Counted from the stretch's first letter, positions 1-10,898 are shown. The stretch is DNA of 64,000 bases from Lentilactobacillus kosonis (GCF_003864335.1 NZ_BEXA01000003.1:124001-188000); one strand, 5' to 3'. The notes: generated by a model not told the origin, from the letters alone. A program made the numbers and translations.

Positions 1-1
1 A

Positions 2-181
2 CGACTATTAAAAGACCGAACCAGCTTCGTTATCGCCCATCGATTATCAACAATCTATGATGCCGACCAAATTTTGGTTATGGATCACGGAGACATTGTT
101 GAAACTGGGACGCATACTGAATTGCTATCGCATGATGGCCCATACCATCAGTTATACGATAGTCAATATGCAACTAACTAG
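2..181 (+). CDS. ABC exporter ATPase, C-terminal fragment cut by window edge
   Basis: The reading frame is open from base 2 to a TAG at 179-181 and gives the last 59 residues of an ABC-type exporter half. It contains the H-loop region ([10 protein letters not shown]), then the standard tail '[19 protein letters not shown]', so it is the end of a nucleotide-binding domain of the MsbA/LmrA/BmrA type. The membrane domain, Walker A and signature motif lie outside the window. A strong terminator follows directly, so this is the last gene of its unit. Substrate cannot be inferred. Confidence 0.9.
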   Translation, partial: RLLKDRTSFVIAHRLSTIYDADQILVMDHGDIVETGTHTELLSHDGPYHQLYDSQYATN

Positions 182-189
182 TTGCCACA

Positions 190-233
190 AAATAACCCAC
201 ATTAGATAAATTATCTGATGTGGGTTATTTTTG
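190..233 (+). terminator. Rho-independent terminator
   Basis: Long inverted repeat (AAATAACCCACAT paired with ATGTGGGTTATTT, with AGATA/TATCT continuing the stem) followed by a T-rich tail. It ends the ABC exporter transcript; it could also act on the convergent gene. Confidence 0.85.
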
Positions 234-254
234 TAGCTATTTAATTATTGAACT

Positions 255-836
255 CTATTTAATCCATTCTTCTGCTTTATCGTAGACTGGCTTAACTGTT
301 TCAGGCTTATCAGAACCAATGCCGTCATTACCAATCTTGCCACCTGCTTTAATCCGAGTGTAAGCTAACCAGCGGTATGATACCCGCAGTCCCTTCAACA
401 AATCTTGATCGATGTGCAAATCAGTTCCTGGAACCACTGGAGTTAATGTATCAGCGTTATCAATACTGGTGAGGTCACTAATCTTCCAAACATCGCCACG
501 CTTTTCAACTCGGTAAACTAAGGTCATGAATGATTCAACGATTGCATCATCACCATCTAAATCGACCCAATGACGAGTTGTTGACGACAATTCAACGTAT
601 GCCCGATTGCCATTTTGATAAACCAACGGGGTGCCAAAAGTCCCCACCATTGGCTTACTGTAATCAAAATCAACTGGATGACGACCAACAAAGGTGTCGT
701 GAGCTAATCCGCTTTGCCAACTGGTGGTGACTGTTGCGTCATCCCAATAAGAATTCGCCAAAGCATCATCCAAATGCTTGCCCCGTGCTGATCGTTCCTT
801 TAAAACTAACTGACTAATTTCTTCAAAATCTGTCAT
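255..836 (-). CDS. NTF2-like (SnoaL-type) domain protein
   Basis: A soluble 193-residue protein with the layout of the NTF2/SnoaL fold: an N-terminal helical part (EEISQLVLKERSARGKHLDD), then 'SYWDDATVTTSW' and repeated beta strands ending in 'VYRVEKRGDVWKISDLTSI'. The family includes small isomerases, dehydratases and ligand-binding proteins; nothing here fixes a substrate. The ATG start has a GGAGG site 7 nt upstream and a consensus promoter (865-893). It is monocistronic. Function is unknown. Confidence 0.75.
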   Translation of the reverse strand: MTDFEEISQLVLKERSARGKHLDDALANSYWDDATVTTSWQSGLAHDTFVGRHPVDFDYSKPMVGTFGTPLVYQNGNRAYVELSSTTRHWVDLDGDDAIVESFMTLVYRVEKRGDVWKISDLTSIDNADTLTPVVPGTDLHIDQDLLKGLRVSYRWLAYTRIKAGGKIGNDGIGSDKPETVKPVYDKAEEWIK

Positions 837-864
837 GGTTATGCCTCCGAATTATTATGGTCAA

Positions 865-893
865 ATTATAGGTTTACGTTTATTAAGTGTCAA
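865..893 (-). promoter_or_regulatory. Consensus sigma-70-type promoter of the NTF2-like gene
   Basis: On the minus strand, TTGACA (893-888), a 17-nt spacer and TATAAT (870-865). Both hexamers match consensus exactly, predicting strong constitutive expression of the downstream gene. Confidence 0.85.
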
Positions 894-920
894 TTAATAC
901 TTAATCACATTAATCACCCA

Positions 921-955
921 AAAAGACCTCATCCCAAATTGGGTTGAGGTCTTTA
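921..955 (-). terminator. Terminator of the C69 dipeptidase gene
   Basis: AAAGACCTCA...CCCA paired with GGG TTGAGGTCTTT. On the minus strand it is followed by a run of T, so it terminates the dipeptidase gene. Confidence 0.85.
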
Positions 956-979
956 TTGTTACGATATAATCAATAATCT

Positions 980-2386
980 TTAGTCATTCAATGTGAATTG
1001 AAGTTTCATCTTAGGTTCGCCTAATGCTAGCATTTGACCTAATAATGTGTTGGCATTTTTGACATACAGGTCTGCCATCTTTTGGTTAACACTTTCAAGA
1101 TAACTCTGAACATCACTTTCTGAATCATGGTTAGCATCAGCGTCAATTTGGATATGGCGACATTCAGCAACTGTATTTTCTTCAAAAAGGTTCTCTTGAT
1201 CTTCATACAAACCAAAGTTATCATCACCCATGAGGGCCATAACATTGGTTAACCAGTATACCTTAGTAGGATCGGTTTCTGGTTTGGTATCACGATATGA
1301 TGCCGGCGTGTCTTTAACGTTAGCATAGAATGGCACCACCGCATTAAAGGTGTTAGGACCAAAGGCTAACCAATGGATACCAGCAATTTCTGCTGGCACA
1401 TCATTACGAATTTGTAAGATATGCAATTCTTGGTTACGGTTAATTCCAATTGGGCGGAATTGCTTCTTTTCAACCTCAGTCCCAGTCCCATAAGGGTCAA
1501 ATGGCGTATTTTGGTAATGGGAACTCAAAACAAACTTAAGATCCTCAACGCTGATTTTTTTATCAGTTCGGCAAATAAATGGCAAATCTTGGTCGATTGG
1601 TTCATTGTCGATTTCAGGATTAAAGTACATTTGACCATACCAAGCTCGAGGGTTGTTATAACGAGTATCCTTGATAGTCGAACTACCAAAGATATGGCGC
1701 AAGTTAACCCCTTCTGAATCAGGGTTTAAGTGATATTTGTTAATTAATTCAGGTAAATCATCAGCGAAAATTGTATCAGCTGAATCAAAATCATAATCGT
1801 CAATGTTAAAGCGATTAGGAGCAATCACATAGGCATCATCAGGAATCTTAATGGCAGCCCAATGGTGACCGGCGATTGATTCGAAGTACCAAACTTCATC
1901 CTTATCAGAGAAAGCCATCGCGTTAGTTTCATAAGTTCCGTATTGTTCGAGCAATGCACCTAGGCGTTTGACTCCTTCACGTGCGGAGTGGATGTAAGGC
2001 AAAACTAAGGTTGTAAAATCTTCTTCACCTAAACCACTATCAACTAATGGATCAATCCCTAAAATTCGAGCGTTAGTAGTAATAGTTTCAGTCGCGGTCA
2101 TCGCAACATTTTCACTATTAATTCCGGCCCCTGCCCATACCCCATCTTTTGTGATGACATCAGGCGTGCTGGTATAGCGCATTGGATCATTTGGTAAGTC
2201 CATCTCTGCAGTACTTAATTTAGACTTGTAGTGAGTTGGCTGATCTTCCGGATTAATCACAACGAAACGTTGCGGATTTAATGGCCCCGCCCCATCTTCA
2301 TTTCTAGCAATCATAGTTGAACCATCGATTGAAGCATCTTTACCAACTAAAATCGTGGTACATGAACCTTTTTTACGTTTTGTCAT
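980..2386 (-). CDS. pepD: C69-family dipeptidase
   Basis: Cytoplasmic dipeptidase of the N-terminal-nucleophile family C69 (PepD/PepDA of lactobacilli), which splits dipeptides from the oligopeptide pathway. The catalytic cysteine is in '[19 protein letters not shown]', at residue 9 from the chosen start, followed by the family's 'ARNEDGAG'. An ATG 13 codons upstream (2425) has no ribosome site; the ATG at 2386 has AGGAG 13 nt upstream and puts the nucleophile close to the N-terminus, so I prefer it (468 residues, family-typical). It is monocistronic with its own terminator. Confidence 0.9.
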   Translation of the reverse strand: MTKRKKGSCTTILVGKDASIDGSTMIARNEDGAGPLNPQRFVVINPEDQPTHYKSKLSTAEMDLPNDPMRYTSTPDVITKDGVWAGAGINSENVAMTATETITTNARILGIDPLVDSGLGEEDFTTLVLPYIHSAREGVKRLGALLEQYGTYETNAMAFSDKDEVWYFESIAGHHWAAIKIPDDAYVIAPNRFNIDDYDFDSADTIFADDLPELINKYHLNPDSEGVNLRHIFGSSTIKDTRYNNPRAWYGQMYFNPEIDNEPIDQDLPFICRTDKKISVEDLKFVLSSHYQNTPFDPYGTGTEVEKKQFRPIGINRNQELHILQIRNDVPAEIAGIHWLAFGPNTFNAVVPFYANVKDTPASYRDTKPETDPTKVYWLTNVMALMGDDNFGLYEDQENLFEENTVAECRHIQIDADANHDSESDVQSYLESVNQKMADLYVKNANTLLGQMLALGEPKMKLQFTLND

Positions 2387-2483
2387 TTTAATTTCACTTC
2401 TCCTATATTCAGAGTACGGGTACATTGTAGTCCCTGAGGGGTAAAAAGGCGATAGGGTTTAGAAAATAAAAAAGTAATATGAG

Positions 2484-3446
2484 TCACAATCTCGTTTCGC
2501 CATTCACTACTTTAGCAACCTCTCGAATGTCACTTGGAGTAGTTCTGCAGCATCCGCCAATCAATGACGCTCCAGCAGCTAACCATTTTGGTACTAAATC
2601 CTCAAAGGAATTACTATTTGGATTGGAAATCCAAGTTTTAGTGCGCGGATCATAAATATCACCATTATTTGGATACACAATTACTGGCTTACTAGTATTC
2701 GGAATAATTACCTTAATCGTGTCTTCGATATTATCCATCGACGTACAATTCACACCAATGGCACTAATTTGGGGATTACTTTCAAAATATCTAATCGCTT
2801 CAACTAGAGGTGTTCCATCACATAAATGTTCAGTGTCTTTGATACTAAACGTAATCCATGCGGTTAATTCTGGGAATTCATCCTTAAGTATTTTTGCTAG
2901 AGCTTTAGTCTCCTCGAAATTTGGCTGAGTTTCAAATGCAAACATATCAACTCCAGATTGAGCTATTAGTTGCAATCTTTTGATATGAAAATTTCGATAC
3001 TCCTTTTCGGATAGTTTATATGCCCCAGTATACTCACTTCCATCCGCTAAAAAAGCTCCATATGGTCCAATACTACCAGCAACGATAGGACTAAAATTTC
3101 GCCGTTGTTTAATTCTACTATCCAAGTTTGCGTAAAATTTATCTCTAGATTCAACTGCTAATCTAACTGCATCAGTAATTAACTTTTCACTTTGCTGCTC
3201 AGTGAAACCAGCATCCATAAAACCTTCGACATTGGCTTGATACGTATCCGTAATTGCAATATCTGCCCCAACATTAAAGTAACTAGTATGAACAGATATT
3301 ACTGCTTCAGAATTATTAATTAATGCCGTAGCCGACCACAATTTATTACTGGTATCGACCCCATGCTTTTCCAATTCAGTTGCCATCGCTCCATCGACTA
3401 CAATTGCTTGTCGATTTTTTAATCTGGTTCTAATAGGATTATCCAT
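2484..3446 (-). CDS. mmuM: Homocysteine S-methyltransferase
   Basis: A 320-residue protein that transfers a methyl group from S-methylmethionine to homocysteine, giving methionine. The zinc ligands are visible: 'GVNCTS' in the middle and 'GGCCRTTP' near the C-terminus. The N-terminus 'VVDGAMATELEKHGVD' is the usual opening of the family. It is transcribed divergently from an APC-type permease at 3567, the arrangement of mmuM with the S-methylmethionine transporter mmuP. No S-box or T-box is visible in the short gap between them. Confidence 0.92.
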   Translation of the reverse strand: MDNPIRTRLKNRQAIVVDGAMATELEKHGVDTSNKLWSATALINNSEAVISVHTSYFNVGADIAITDTYQANVEGFMDAGFTEQQSEKLITDAVRLAVESRDKFYANLDSRIKQRRNFSPIVAGSIGPYGAFLADGSEYTGAYKLSEKEYRNFHIKRLQLIAQSGVDMFAFETQPNFEETKALAKILKDEFPELTAWITFSIKDTEHLCDGTPLVEAIRYFESNPQISAIGVNCTSMDNIEDTIKVIIPNTSKPVIVYPNNGDIYDPRTKTWISNPNSNSFEDLVPKWLAAGASLIGGCCRTTPSDIREVAKVVNGETRL

Positions 3447-3566
3447 TATTCACCTCCGCAGAATTTTAGGTTGTAACTTTTCGAATTTTAGTGCATTCTT
3501 TAATATATCAGACTCTAATCATTTTATATTAAAATGAGAAAAAATCAATTACAAGGAGGAAATATT

Positions 3567-4947
3567 TTGGAAGAAAAGCCACATGTAGCGCTTAAGCGTA
3601 AGATGGAATCTCGCCATCTTCTAATGATTTCCTTAGGAGGAGTTATTGGAACTGGGTTGTTTTTAAGCTCTGGATATACAATTCATGAGGCAGGACCAAT
3701 TGGAACAATTCTTGCATACGCAGTTGGCGCACTCGTTGTCTATCTAGTGATGCTATGCTTAGGCGAATTATCTGTCGCAATGCCACAGACCGGTTCTTTT
3801 CACGTATATGCATCTAAATACATTGGTCCTGGGACTGGTTTTACTGTCGCAATTTTATACTGGTTAACCTGGACAGTTGCATTAGGATCAGAATTCACGG
3901 CAGCCGGTCTTATTATGCACACATGGTTTCCTAATTCGCCGACTTGGATTTGGAGCTTACTATTTATGATCGTAATTTTCATCTCGAATGCATTATCCGT
4001 CAGATTCTTCGCTGAAACCGAATTTTGGTTTTCTAGTATTAAAGTTATCGCCATTATTTTATTCATCATTCTTGGAGGATTAGCAATTTTTGGTATTCTA
4101 CCAATCAAGGGATATTCACATGCACCCATGTTTCACAATTTAGTGAAGGATGGAATTTTTCCTAATGGTATCAAAGGGGTTTTTACTACCATGCTAACCG
4201 TTAATTTTGCGTTTTCTGGAACCGAATTAATTGGTATTACAGCTGGTGAAACCAAAAATCCTGAAAAAAACATTCCCAAAGCAATCCACACCACTTTATT
4301 ACGTTTAATTATTTTCTTCATTGGCAGTATTACCGTCATGGCAGCTTTGATTCCTTGGCAAAAAGCTGGAGTTAATCAGAGTCCATTTGTACTAGTTTTT
4401 AAAAGCATTGGCTTACCATTTGCAGGGGACTTAATGAATTTTGTAGTCTTAACTGCCATATTATCAGCTGCAAATTCCGGCCTCTATGCATCAACTAGAA
4501 TGCTATGGTCACTCGCAAATGAAGGCATGATTCCAATCAAATATGCCAAAACTAATTCTAAAAGGAGTTCCCATGATTGCATTAGTTCTTAGCATGACTG
4601 GCGGCGTCTTAGCTCTTATCTCCAGCGTAGTAGCTGCATCAACAGTATACCTAGTGCTAGTTTCAATATCTGGACTGGCAGTAGTAATTGTTTGGATGGC
4701 AATCGCATATTCTGAAATTAATTTCAGAAAATCATGGCTCCAATCTGGCCACAAAGTTGATGATTTAAAATTTAAAACACCCTGGTATCCATTAATTCCT
4801 TGGGCAGCATTCATCATGAGTTTTCTATCTTGCATTTTAATTATATTCGACCCAACACAAAGACCAGCATTATTCTACATGATCCCGTTCATTATTGGAT
4901 GCTATGCCGTCTATTATGGTAAAAATAAATTTACGCGAAGAAAATAG
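3567..4947 (+). CDS. mmuP: APC amino-acid permease, probable S-methylmethionine transporter (one frameshift)
   Basis: A 12-TM amino-acid permease of about 459 residues in the LysP/MmuP group, with the signature '[21 protein letters not shown]' region near the N-terminus and '[23 protein letters not shown]' mid-protein. Pairing with mmuM suggests S-methylmethionine uptake. Start: TTG at 3567 with AGGAGG 5 nt upstream; an ATG at 3534 has no ribosome site. The frame breaks at an A run (4560-4563): removing one A joins 'YAKTNSK' to '[11 protein letters not shown]' and restores full length. The last part is read in the second frame to 4947. Confidence 0.85.
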
Positions 4948-4948
4948 C

Positions 4949-4991
4949 CATACAAAAAGAGCTCTCCCCACGGAGAACTCCTTTTTGTATG
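4949..4991. terminator. Bidirectional terminator between mmuP and guaA
   Basis: CATACAAAAAG...CTTTTTGTATG inverted repeat with an inner GCTCTCC/GGAGAAC stem; A and T tracts on both sides suit both convergent genes. Confidence 0.85.
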
Positions 4992-4995
4992 GGAT

Positions 4996-6547
4996 TTATT
5001 CCCATTCAATTGTCGAAGGTGGCTTGCTCGTAATGTCATACACTACGCGGTTAATCCCATCTACTTCGTTTACCATTCTAACGGAAATCTTTTGCAAGAC
5101 ATCCCATGGAATTCTAGCAAAGTCAGCGGTCATCCCGTCAACTGAGTTAACTCCACGAATAGCGATTGTATAGTCATAAGTTCGACCATCACCCATTACC
5201 CCAACTGATTTGAATCCAGGGAGCACAGTAAAGTATTGCCAGATATCACGATCCAAACCGGCCTTAGCAATTTCATCTCTTAGAACAAAATCACTATCAC
5301 GAACGATCTTTAGTTTATCTTCAGTAACTTCACCGATTACTCGGATTCCCAAACCAGGTCCTGGGAATGGTTGCCGCCAAACAAGTTCTTCAGGCATGCC
5401 TAACTCTTCACCGATTGCCCGAGCCTCATCCTTGAACAATGATTTCAAAGGTTCGATTAATTGGAAGTGCATGTCTTCTGGAAGGCCACCAACATTATGG
5501 TGAGACTTGATAGTTTGGGCAGTATCAGTCCCTGATTCAATCACATCAGTGTACAAAGTACCCTGAGCTAGGAAATCAATGCCATCTAATTTTGGGCTTC
5601 ATCGTTAAATACTTGAATAAATTCATTACCAATAATTTTACGTTTCTTTTCAGGATCAGAAACCCCGGCAAGTTTTGATAAGAATCGTTCTTGAGCATCA
5701 ACTTTAATGATATTCAAACCGAATTTACCGGCTAGACTATCCATTACTTGGTCAGCTTCATACTTTCTGAGCAAACCATGGTCAACGAAAATACTAGTTA
5801 ATTGGTCACCAATTGCCTTGTGCAAAGCACACCAACAACTGATGAATCAACTCCACCAGAAAGGCCTAATAAGACCTTCTTGTCGCCAACAACTTCACGA
5901 ATATGGTTAATTTGTAAATCGATGAAGTCATTCATTGACCAATTAGCTTCAGCATTACAAACATCAAACGCAAAATGCTTGAGGATGTCATTACCGTATT
6001 TAGTATTACGAACTTCCGCATGGAATTGAATCCCATAGAATTTACGATCTAAATCTTGCATAGCTGAGATTGGACAATCTTTACTAGTAGCAACTGATTC
6101 AAATCCTTCAGGGACTTTAGTAACCAAGTCACCATGACTCATCCAAACTGGTTGCTTTTCAGGAAGGCCTTTAAATAAGGTAGCATCATCTGCAGTAATT
6201 TCAATATCTGCATGCCCATATTCACTATTTTCAGCTTTCTCAACGCCACCATTAAGGGTATAAGCCATAATTTGCATTCCGTAACAAATTCCAAGAATTG
6301 GAATTCCCAGCTTGAAAATATCTGGGTCGACTTTGAATGCACCATCTGCATAAACACTGTTTGGACCTCCAGAGAAAATAATTCCCTTAGGGTTCATTTC
6401 TTTGATCTCTTTTGCGGACAATTTATGAGATTTTAGTTCAGAATATACGCCTAAATCTCTAATCCGTCGAGTGATCAATTGGTTATACTGGCTACCAAAA
6501 TCTAGCACCAGAATCTTATCAAAAGTTGATAAATCAATGTTTGCCAA
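4996..6547 (-). CDS. guaA: GMP synthase, glutamine-hydrolysing (two frameshifts)
   Basis: Converts XMP to GMP using glutamine and ATP. Domains in order: class I glutamine amidotransferase with nucleophile Cys in 'GICYGMQ' and His in 'FHAEV', the ATP pyrophosphatase P-loop '[10 protein letters not shown]', and a C-terminal dimerisation domain ending 'KPPSTIEWE'. The start is TTG at 6547, with AAAGGGTGG just upstream. Two one-base deletions break the frame: a T run near 5823-5825 ('GVL' to 'HKAIGDQL') and an A run near 5590 ('DEAQ' to '[10 protein letters not shown]'). Restoring both gives 517 residues, exactly family size. It follows coaA by about 80 nt on the same strand. Confidence 0.95.
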
Positions 6548-6629
6548 GTTTTCCACCCTTTCAAAATTAATATATCTATCATAAATGATTAAACGCTTCC
6601 AGGTCAACCATCAATTAAAACACAAACAA

Positions 6630-7553
6630 TCAGTACTTTCTCAAGTATAATCGATCAATACTATGACCAATTGATTTGTGCATAATCATATCAGCTCTGG
6701 AACGGGTTGGCAAAATATTTTCCTCAAGATTAGGCATATCAATAGTTTGCCAAACCCGCTTAGCCATGTCAAAAGCCTTACTGCGTTCACCAATCGCATA
6801 CTGATGATAATAATTATCAGGATCTCGAAAAGCTGTATCAATTAGTTTGCCAAATCGTTCAAGATACCACTTTTCAATCAAATCAGGATCGGCATCCATA
6901 TAAATTGAGAAGTCGGTAAAGTCGGAAATATAAATTTGCTGATTCTGCGGTAACTGCAGGGTATTGATTCCCTCAACAATTAAAACATCTGGTCGATTAA
7001 TTACCTCAAACTGATCTGGAATAATGTCATACACTTGATGTGAATACACGGGAGTCTTGATTACTGGAACCCCTGATTTAACGCTATTTAAAAACCCAAT
7101 CAAGGCCTCCATATCGTAACTTTCAGGAAATCCTTTCCGATCTAAAATGCCACGTTTTTTTAACTCGTCTGTTGAATATAAGAATCCATCAGTAGTGATC
7201 AATTGCACGTGTTCCCCAGTAAAATAGTGGGTCAATAATTCTTCTAACACCCTAGCCGTCGTTGATTTACCAACCGCAACACTTCCAGAAATTCCTATAA
7301 TAAATGGCACATTTCTAACCGGTTTATGTAGAAAATGGGCTTTCGTAGTCTGCCACTCAGAAAAATTTTCCTTTTGCAATCGAATCATATGAATCAATGG
7401 CGTATAGATGTCAGATACATCCTGCAATGAAATCTGATCGTTAAAAGCTTTAATGTGTTTTAATTCGTTTTCAGTTAATGGTAATTCAGTATCAGGATAA
7501 AAGTTTTTCCACTCATCCTTACTAAATGAATAATAATTAATCAATTCAGCCAT
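6630..7553 (-). CDS. coaA: Pantothenate kinase, type I
   Basis: Catalyses the first step of coenzyme A synthesis, ATP-dependent phosphorylation of pantothenate. The 307 residues carry the P-loop 'GISGSVAVGKST', the 'TTDGFL' substrate loop and 'FPESYDMEALIGFL', all typical of bacterial CoaA. A ribosome site (CGGAGATAAACT before ATG) supports the start. It probably shares a transcript with guaA downstream, an arrangement common in lactobacilli. The frame is intact. Confidence 0.95.
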   Translation of the reverse strand: MAELINYYSFSKDEWKNFYPDTELPLTENELKHIKAFNDQISLQDVSDIYTPLIHMIRLQKENFSEWQTTKAHFLHKPVRNVPFIIGISGSVAVGKSTTARVLEELLTHYFTGEHVQLITTDGFLYSTDELKKRGILDRKGFPESYDMEALIGFLNSVKSGVPVIKTPVYSHQVYDIIPDQFEVINRPDVLIVEGINTLQLPQNQQIYISDFTDFSIYMDADPDLIEKWYLERFGKLIDTAFRDPDNYYHQYAIGERSKAFDMAKRVWQTIDMPNLEENILPTRSRADMIMHKSIGHSIDRLYLRKY

Positions 7554-7637
7554 AGTTTATCTCCGAAGTTTTAGTCCCATAAATTATAACATTATTATTA
7601 GTTGGGATTCGTAGTTGAACTGTACTTTATTTTGAAA

Positions 7638-7688
7638 TAAAAATGTGACTACTAGCTTCAATTAAGAAGTCAGTAGTCACATTTTAAA
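7638..7688 (-). terminator. Terminator of the helD-corA unit
   Basis: AAAATGTGACTACT...AGTAGTCACATTTT hairpin with a T-rich minus-strand tail, starting directly after the restored stop of the CorA-like gene. Confidence 0.85.
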
Positions 7689-8590
7689 TTAATTTCGTTG
7701 ATGAATATTTAACACAATTGCTCCGATTACAATTAATAAAAGTGACCAGCCAATCGTAATTAACCATCCGCTTGAAACAAGCGGTAGCTTAACGTTTGCC
7801 CATAGAAGCCAAATACCAATTGTGGTAAAGCCAACAAAATTGAGTAAATCGTCAATAATTTCATCGTATTGTTCAAGTCCGTATCCAAAACACTCTTATA
7901 CGCATCAGCAACATGGGAAATCACGTCGCTAGCCATATTTGCCATTTCTAGCCCCTGTTGAAGCTCAATGACATCATCTTCAATCATCTCTAGTTGATCA
8001 TCAGATGCGCGCATTTCTTTTGAATGCTGCAAGTCTGTTAGTAAACTGGTATTTGATCTCAACGACGTCAAATAATAAACTAACTGGGTCTGTAAACCTG
8101 TCAATTGTGTAATTGAAGATTTATTAACCCGCTTTTTCAAACTTTTCTGGAGTCGTTGCCTCGAAGTATCAATTTTATGAATCACATTGAAATAACTTCC
8201 CGACAGCATATACATTGCCCTTAAAACGACATCTAATGGTTCATCTTCAGGTTGAATTTTTTTGATAGTCTTAATGCGATCAGTAATAAAGTGGGTATTA
8301 CTACTTGTGAACACAATTAATTTGGATCGGTTAAACAAAAACATCACTGGTGCTGTTGGATCTAACTCTGGGTTGCGATCACTTGAATCCATAACTGTGT
8401 CATAAATGATAGTCATCAAGTTAGCATCTTCATCATATTCCATCCGAGCTCGTTCATCATAATCGTATGCGTAACCCAAATGCTCATCCGTCACACCATA
8501 TGAATTTTTTAGGTGTTGCTTTTCCTCATCATCCGGATCCACAACATCAATCAATTCACAATTTTCAGATAAATTATCAAATCTAATCAC
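7689..8590 (-). CDS. CorA-like divalent-cation transporter (one frameshift)
   Basis: Membrane protein of the CorA/MIT superfamily: a large acidic cytosolic N-terminal domain, a long helix (residues about 150-240), then two C-terminal TM segments. The frame breaks near 7798 at an A run; adding one A continues 'FGFYG' into 'QNVKLPLVSSGW' and a second TM 'ITIGWSLLLIVIGAIVL', ending 'NIHQRN' at 7689 (300 residues). The loop that is normally GMN, the ion-selectivity motif, reads GQN here. Start is GTG with GAGGCGAG upstream, 10 nt after helD, so the two form an operon. Confidence 0.85.
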
Positions 8591-8600
8591 GACGCTCGCC

Positions 8601-10898
8601 TCAATCTTTCAGCTGGTAAAGTGCTGGGTTAACTTTGTCGAACAATGGCGATAACTCACCAACTGAGATAATTGTTAATCGATGCATCGCTCTAGTGCAA
8701 ATTGTATAAACTAATTGGCGATCATCTTCAGCGGCATAATTGTCCTTCGATGCATTCCACATAATAATACTATCAAATTCCAATCCCTTAGCGAGGAATG
8801 ATGGCACAATAATAATTCCGTTAACTAGTCGTTGGTTTTCAGTCCGCACAAAGGTTGCTCGCACTCCAGCGGCTTTAAGCTTCTTGGATAGTTGTTCACA
8901 CTCCTCGAGCGTCTTACCAATAATTGCAGTGGTCTCATGTTCAGCCACATTCGTAGCAGCTTGTTGCTTCAAGGTTTCAATGGCGGCGGTTTCATTAGGC
9001 GCAATTGAAATCACCGGCACCTCGCCTTCCCGGTTAAATGACTCGATTGCGGCACCATCATCCAAGATTTCCTTAGTAAAGTCCGTAATTTGAGCAGTTG
9101 ACCGATATGACTTAGTTAATTGGACAACACTAGTTTTATCACGATCAAACATCGCACTTAACTCATCTAATAATTTGTGACTATTCTCATGAGTGAAGAT
9201 TGCTTGGTTCAAATCACCTAAAACAGTGAATCTAGCTCGTGGGAAATTGAACTTCAAGAATGCTAACTGGAACGCTGAATAATCTTGAACTTCATCAATA
9301 AACAAGTAACGAATATCTCGTTCGCCACGTTTTCCAGTCATTAAATCATATAGGTAAAGGTATGTTGTCGCATCATCAATCGAAAGCTTACCATTTTTAA
9401 GTCGGTCAATCGTGTTCTCAACTACTTGTTTCCAATCATCCTCAGTAAGACCATATTCACCTAAGTTAATAATTTGAGATAAGCTTCTCATCATATGAAC
9501 AAATTGGTTATTCATACTCAAGAAATGGTTACGGTTAATTTGTCGTTGCACTTTTCTGAATGACTTAATGACAATTTGTCTCGCTAAGAAATTGAATTCT
9601 TTATCCGCATTTTCAATTTCTTCTTCCGCGTCAGCATGCATCCGTTGAATATCTTCTTTAGTTAAGTTTTGCACGGCTTCTTCGACCCAGTCCTTTTTCA
9701 TTTCAGCCCGGACCTTGCGATTTAAAATCTTAAGAAGTGATTCCTTAGTTGCTGACAATCGATTACGAAGGTTATAGTTTTCGTTAAAACCATAGTAAAT
9801 TTCTTCAATTTTTTCCTTAGGAATCAACACTTTACCTTGAAATACCAAGTTTTTAAAGCGCATATCTTCCTTGTTTAAATGATTAGCGTAGGCACTAACC
9901 GCCTTGAAGTAATCAAGACTCCCTTTAATCTCATTAACCTGACGGGCATTACCAGTAAACTGTTCATCAAAGCGTTGAGATAATGTTTCGACTTCAATAC
10001 TTGGTAGTCGATGTGAACTATATTGATAGAACGTCATCTGCACCATGTTTTGTTCACCAAGTTCTGGTAACACCTGGTTAATATAATCATTGAATAATTG
10101 GTTAGGGGAAAATAAAATGATTTGTCCCGAATGGAGTTTCCCTGAATATTGATATAACAGATAAGCTACCCGTTGTAGCACGGCAGCCGTCTTTCCTGAA
10201 CCAGCAGCCCCTTGAACAAATAACAGTTCTGAACTAGTATCACGGATAATCTTATTTTGCTCTTTTTGAATTGTGGTAACGATACTCTTCATCTTAGTGT
10301 CAGAATGGCCACCAAGCGCATCAAGAAGCATTTGATCGCCAACGACCTCTTCAGTATCGAACACCGTTTTAATATTACCGTCCTCAATCTGGAACTGACG
10401 TTTTAGCTGAACGTCAACCGTTTGGACGCCATCTGGAGTGTCATATGACACATCCCCAATACCACCGTTATAGTAAATACTAGAAATTGGTGCCCGCCAA
10501 TCATAAATCAAATAATGATCAGGACGGTCAGTAAATGAAGCCATCCCAATATAAATGGTTTCCGGTTTAGCTTCGCCCGTTTCTTGAAAATCGATTCTAG
10601 CGAAGTATGGATTTTTCTCTAACTTGGTTAATGTTGCTAATTGCTTAGCAGCATATTCTTGACGATTTTCACGTTCAGCAAGCATTTGTTGTTGCTGTCT
10701 AATCGACATTGCCGTTTCCATCATACCGCTGTAAGTATCAGTTTTTAATCTAACATCGTTGCTGAAATTTTCATTAATCCCCTTAATATCTTTCTTAGTA
10801 GATTTCACCTTACTAGAAAAGTTATTTTCGGCAACTTTGATTTGATCAGTAACATGATTAAGATGTTGCTGTTCTTGGTCTTTAATACTATCTGCCAT
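8601..10898 (-). CDS. helD: HelD-like superfamily 1 ATPase (RNA polymerase recycling factor)
   Basis: A 765-residue UvrD/Rep-like helicase-family ATPase. The N-terminal 120 residues are coiled coil, as in HelD, followed by 'YIGMASFTDRPDHYLIYDWRAPISS', then Walker A 'GAAGSGKTAAVLQR', Walker B 'FIDEVQDYS' and C-terminal UvrD motifs ('QLTKSYRSTAQI', 'AKGLEFDSIIMW'). HelD proteins bind RNA polymerase and release stalled transcription complexes. Start ATG at 10898 has AGGGGGAAAGAAT directly upstream; an ATG 13 codons earlier has none. The gene for a CorA-like transporter follows closely. Confidence 0.88.
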   Translation of the reverse strand: MADSIKDQEQQHLNHVTDQIKVAENNFSSKVKSTKKDIKGINENFSNDVRLKTDTYSGMMETAMSIRQQQQMLAERENRQEYAAKQLATLTKLEKNPYFARIDFQETGEAKPETIYIGMASFTDRPDHYLIYDWRAPISSIYYNGGIGDVSYDTPDGVQTVDVQLKRQFQIEDGNIKTVFDTEEVVGDQMLLDALGGHSDTKMKSIVTTIQKEQNKIIRDTSSELLFVQGAAGSGKTAAVLQRVAYLLYQYSGKLHSGQIILFSPNQLFNDYINQVLPELGEQNMVQMTFYQYSSHRLPSIEVETLSQRFDEQFTGNARQVNEIKGSLDYFKAVSAYANHLNKEDMRFKNLVFQGKVLIPKEKIEEIYYGFNENYNLRNRLSATKESLLKILNRKVRAEMKKDWVEEAVQNLTKEDIQRMHADAEEEIENADKEFNFLARQIVIKSFRKVQRQINRNHFLSMNNQFVHMMRSLSQIINLGEYGLTEDDWKQVVENTIDRLKNGKLSIDDATTYLYLYDLMTGKRGERDIRYLFIDEVQDYSAFQLAFLKFNFPRARFTVLGDLNQAIFTHENSHKLLDELSAMFDRDKTSVVQLTKSYRSTAQITDFTKEILDDGAAIESFNREGEVPVISIAPNETAAIETLKQQAATNVAEHETTAIIGKTLEECEQLSKKLKAAGVRATFVRTENQRLVNGIIIVPSFLAKGLEFDSIIMWNASKDNYAAEDDRQLVYTICTRAMHRLTIISVGELSPLFDKVNPALYQLKD

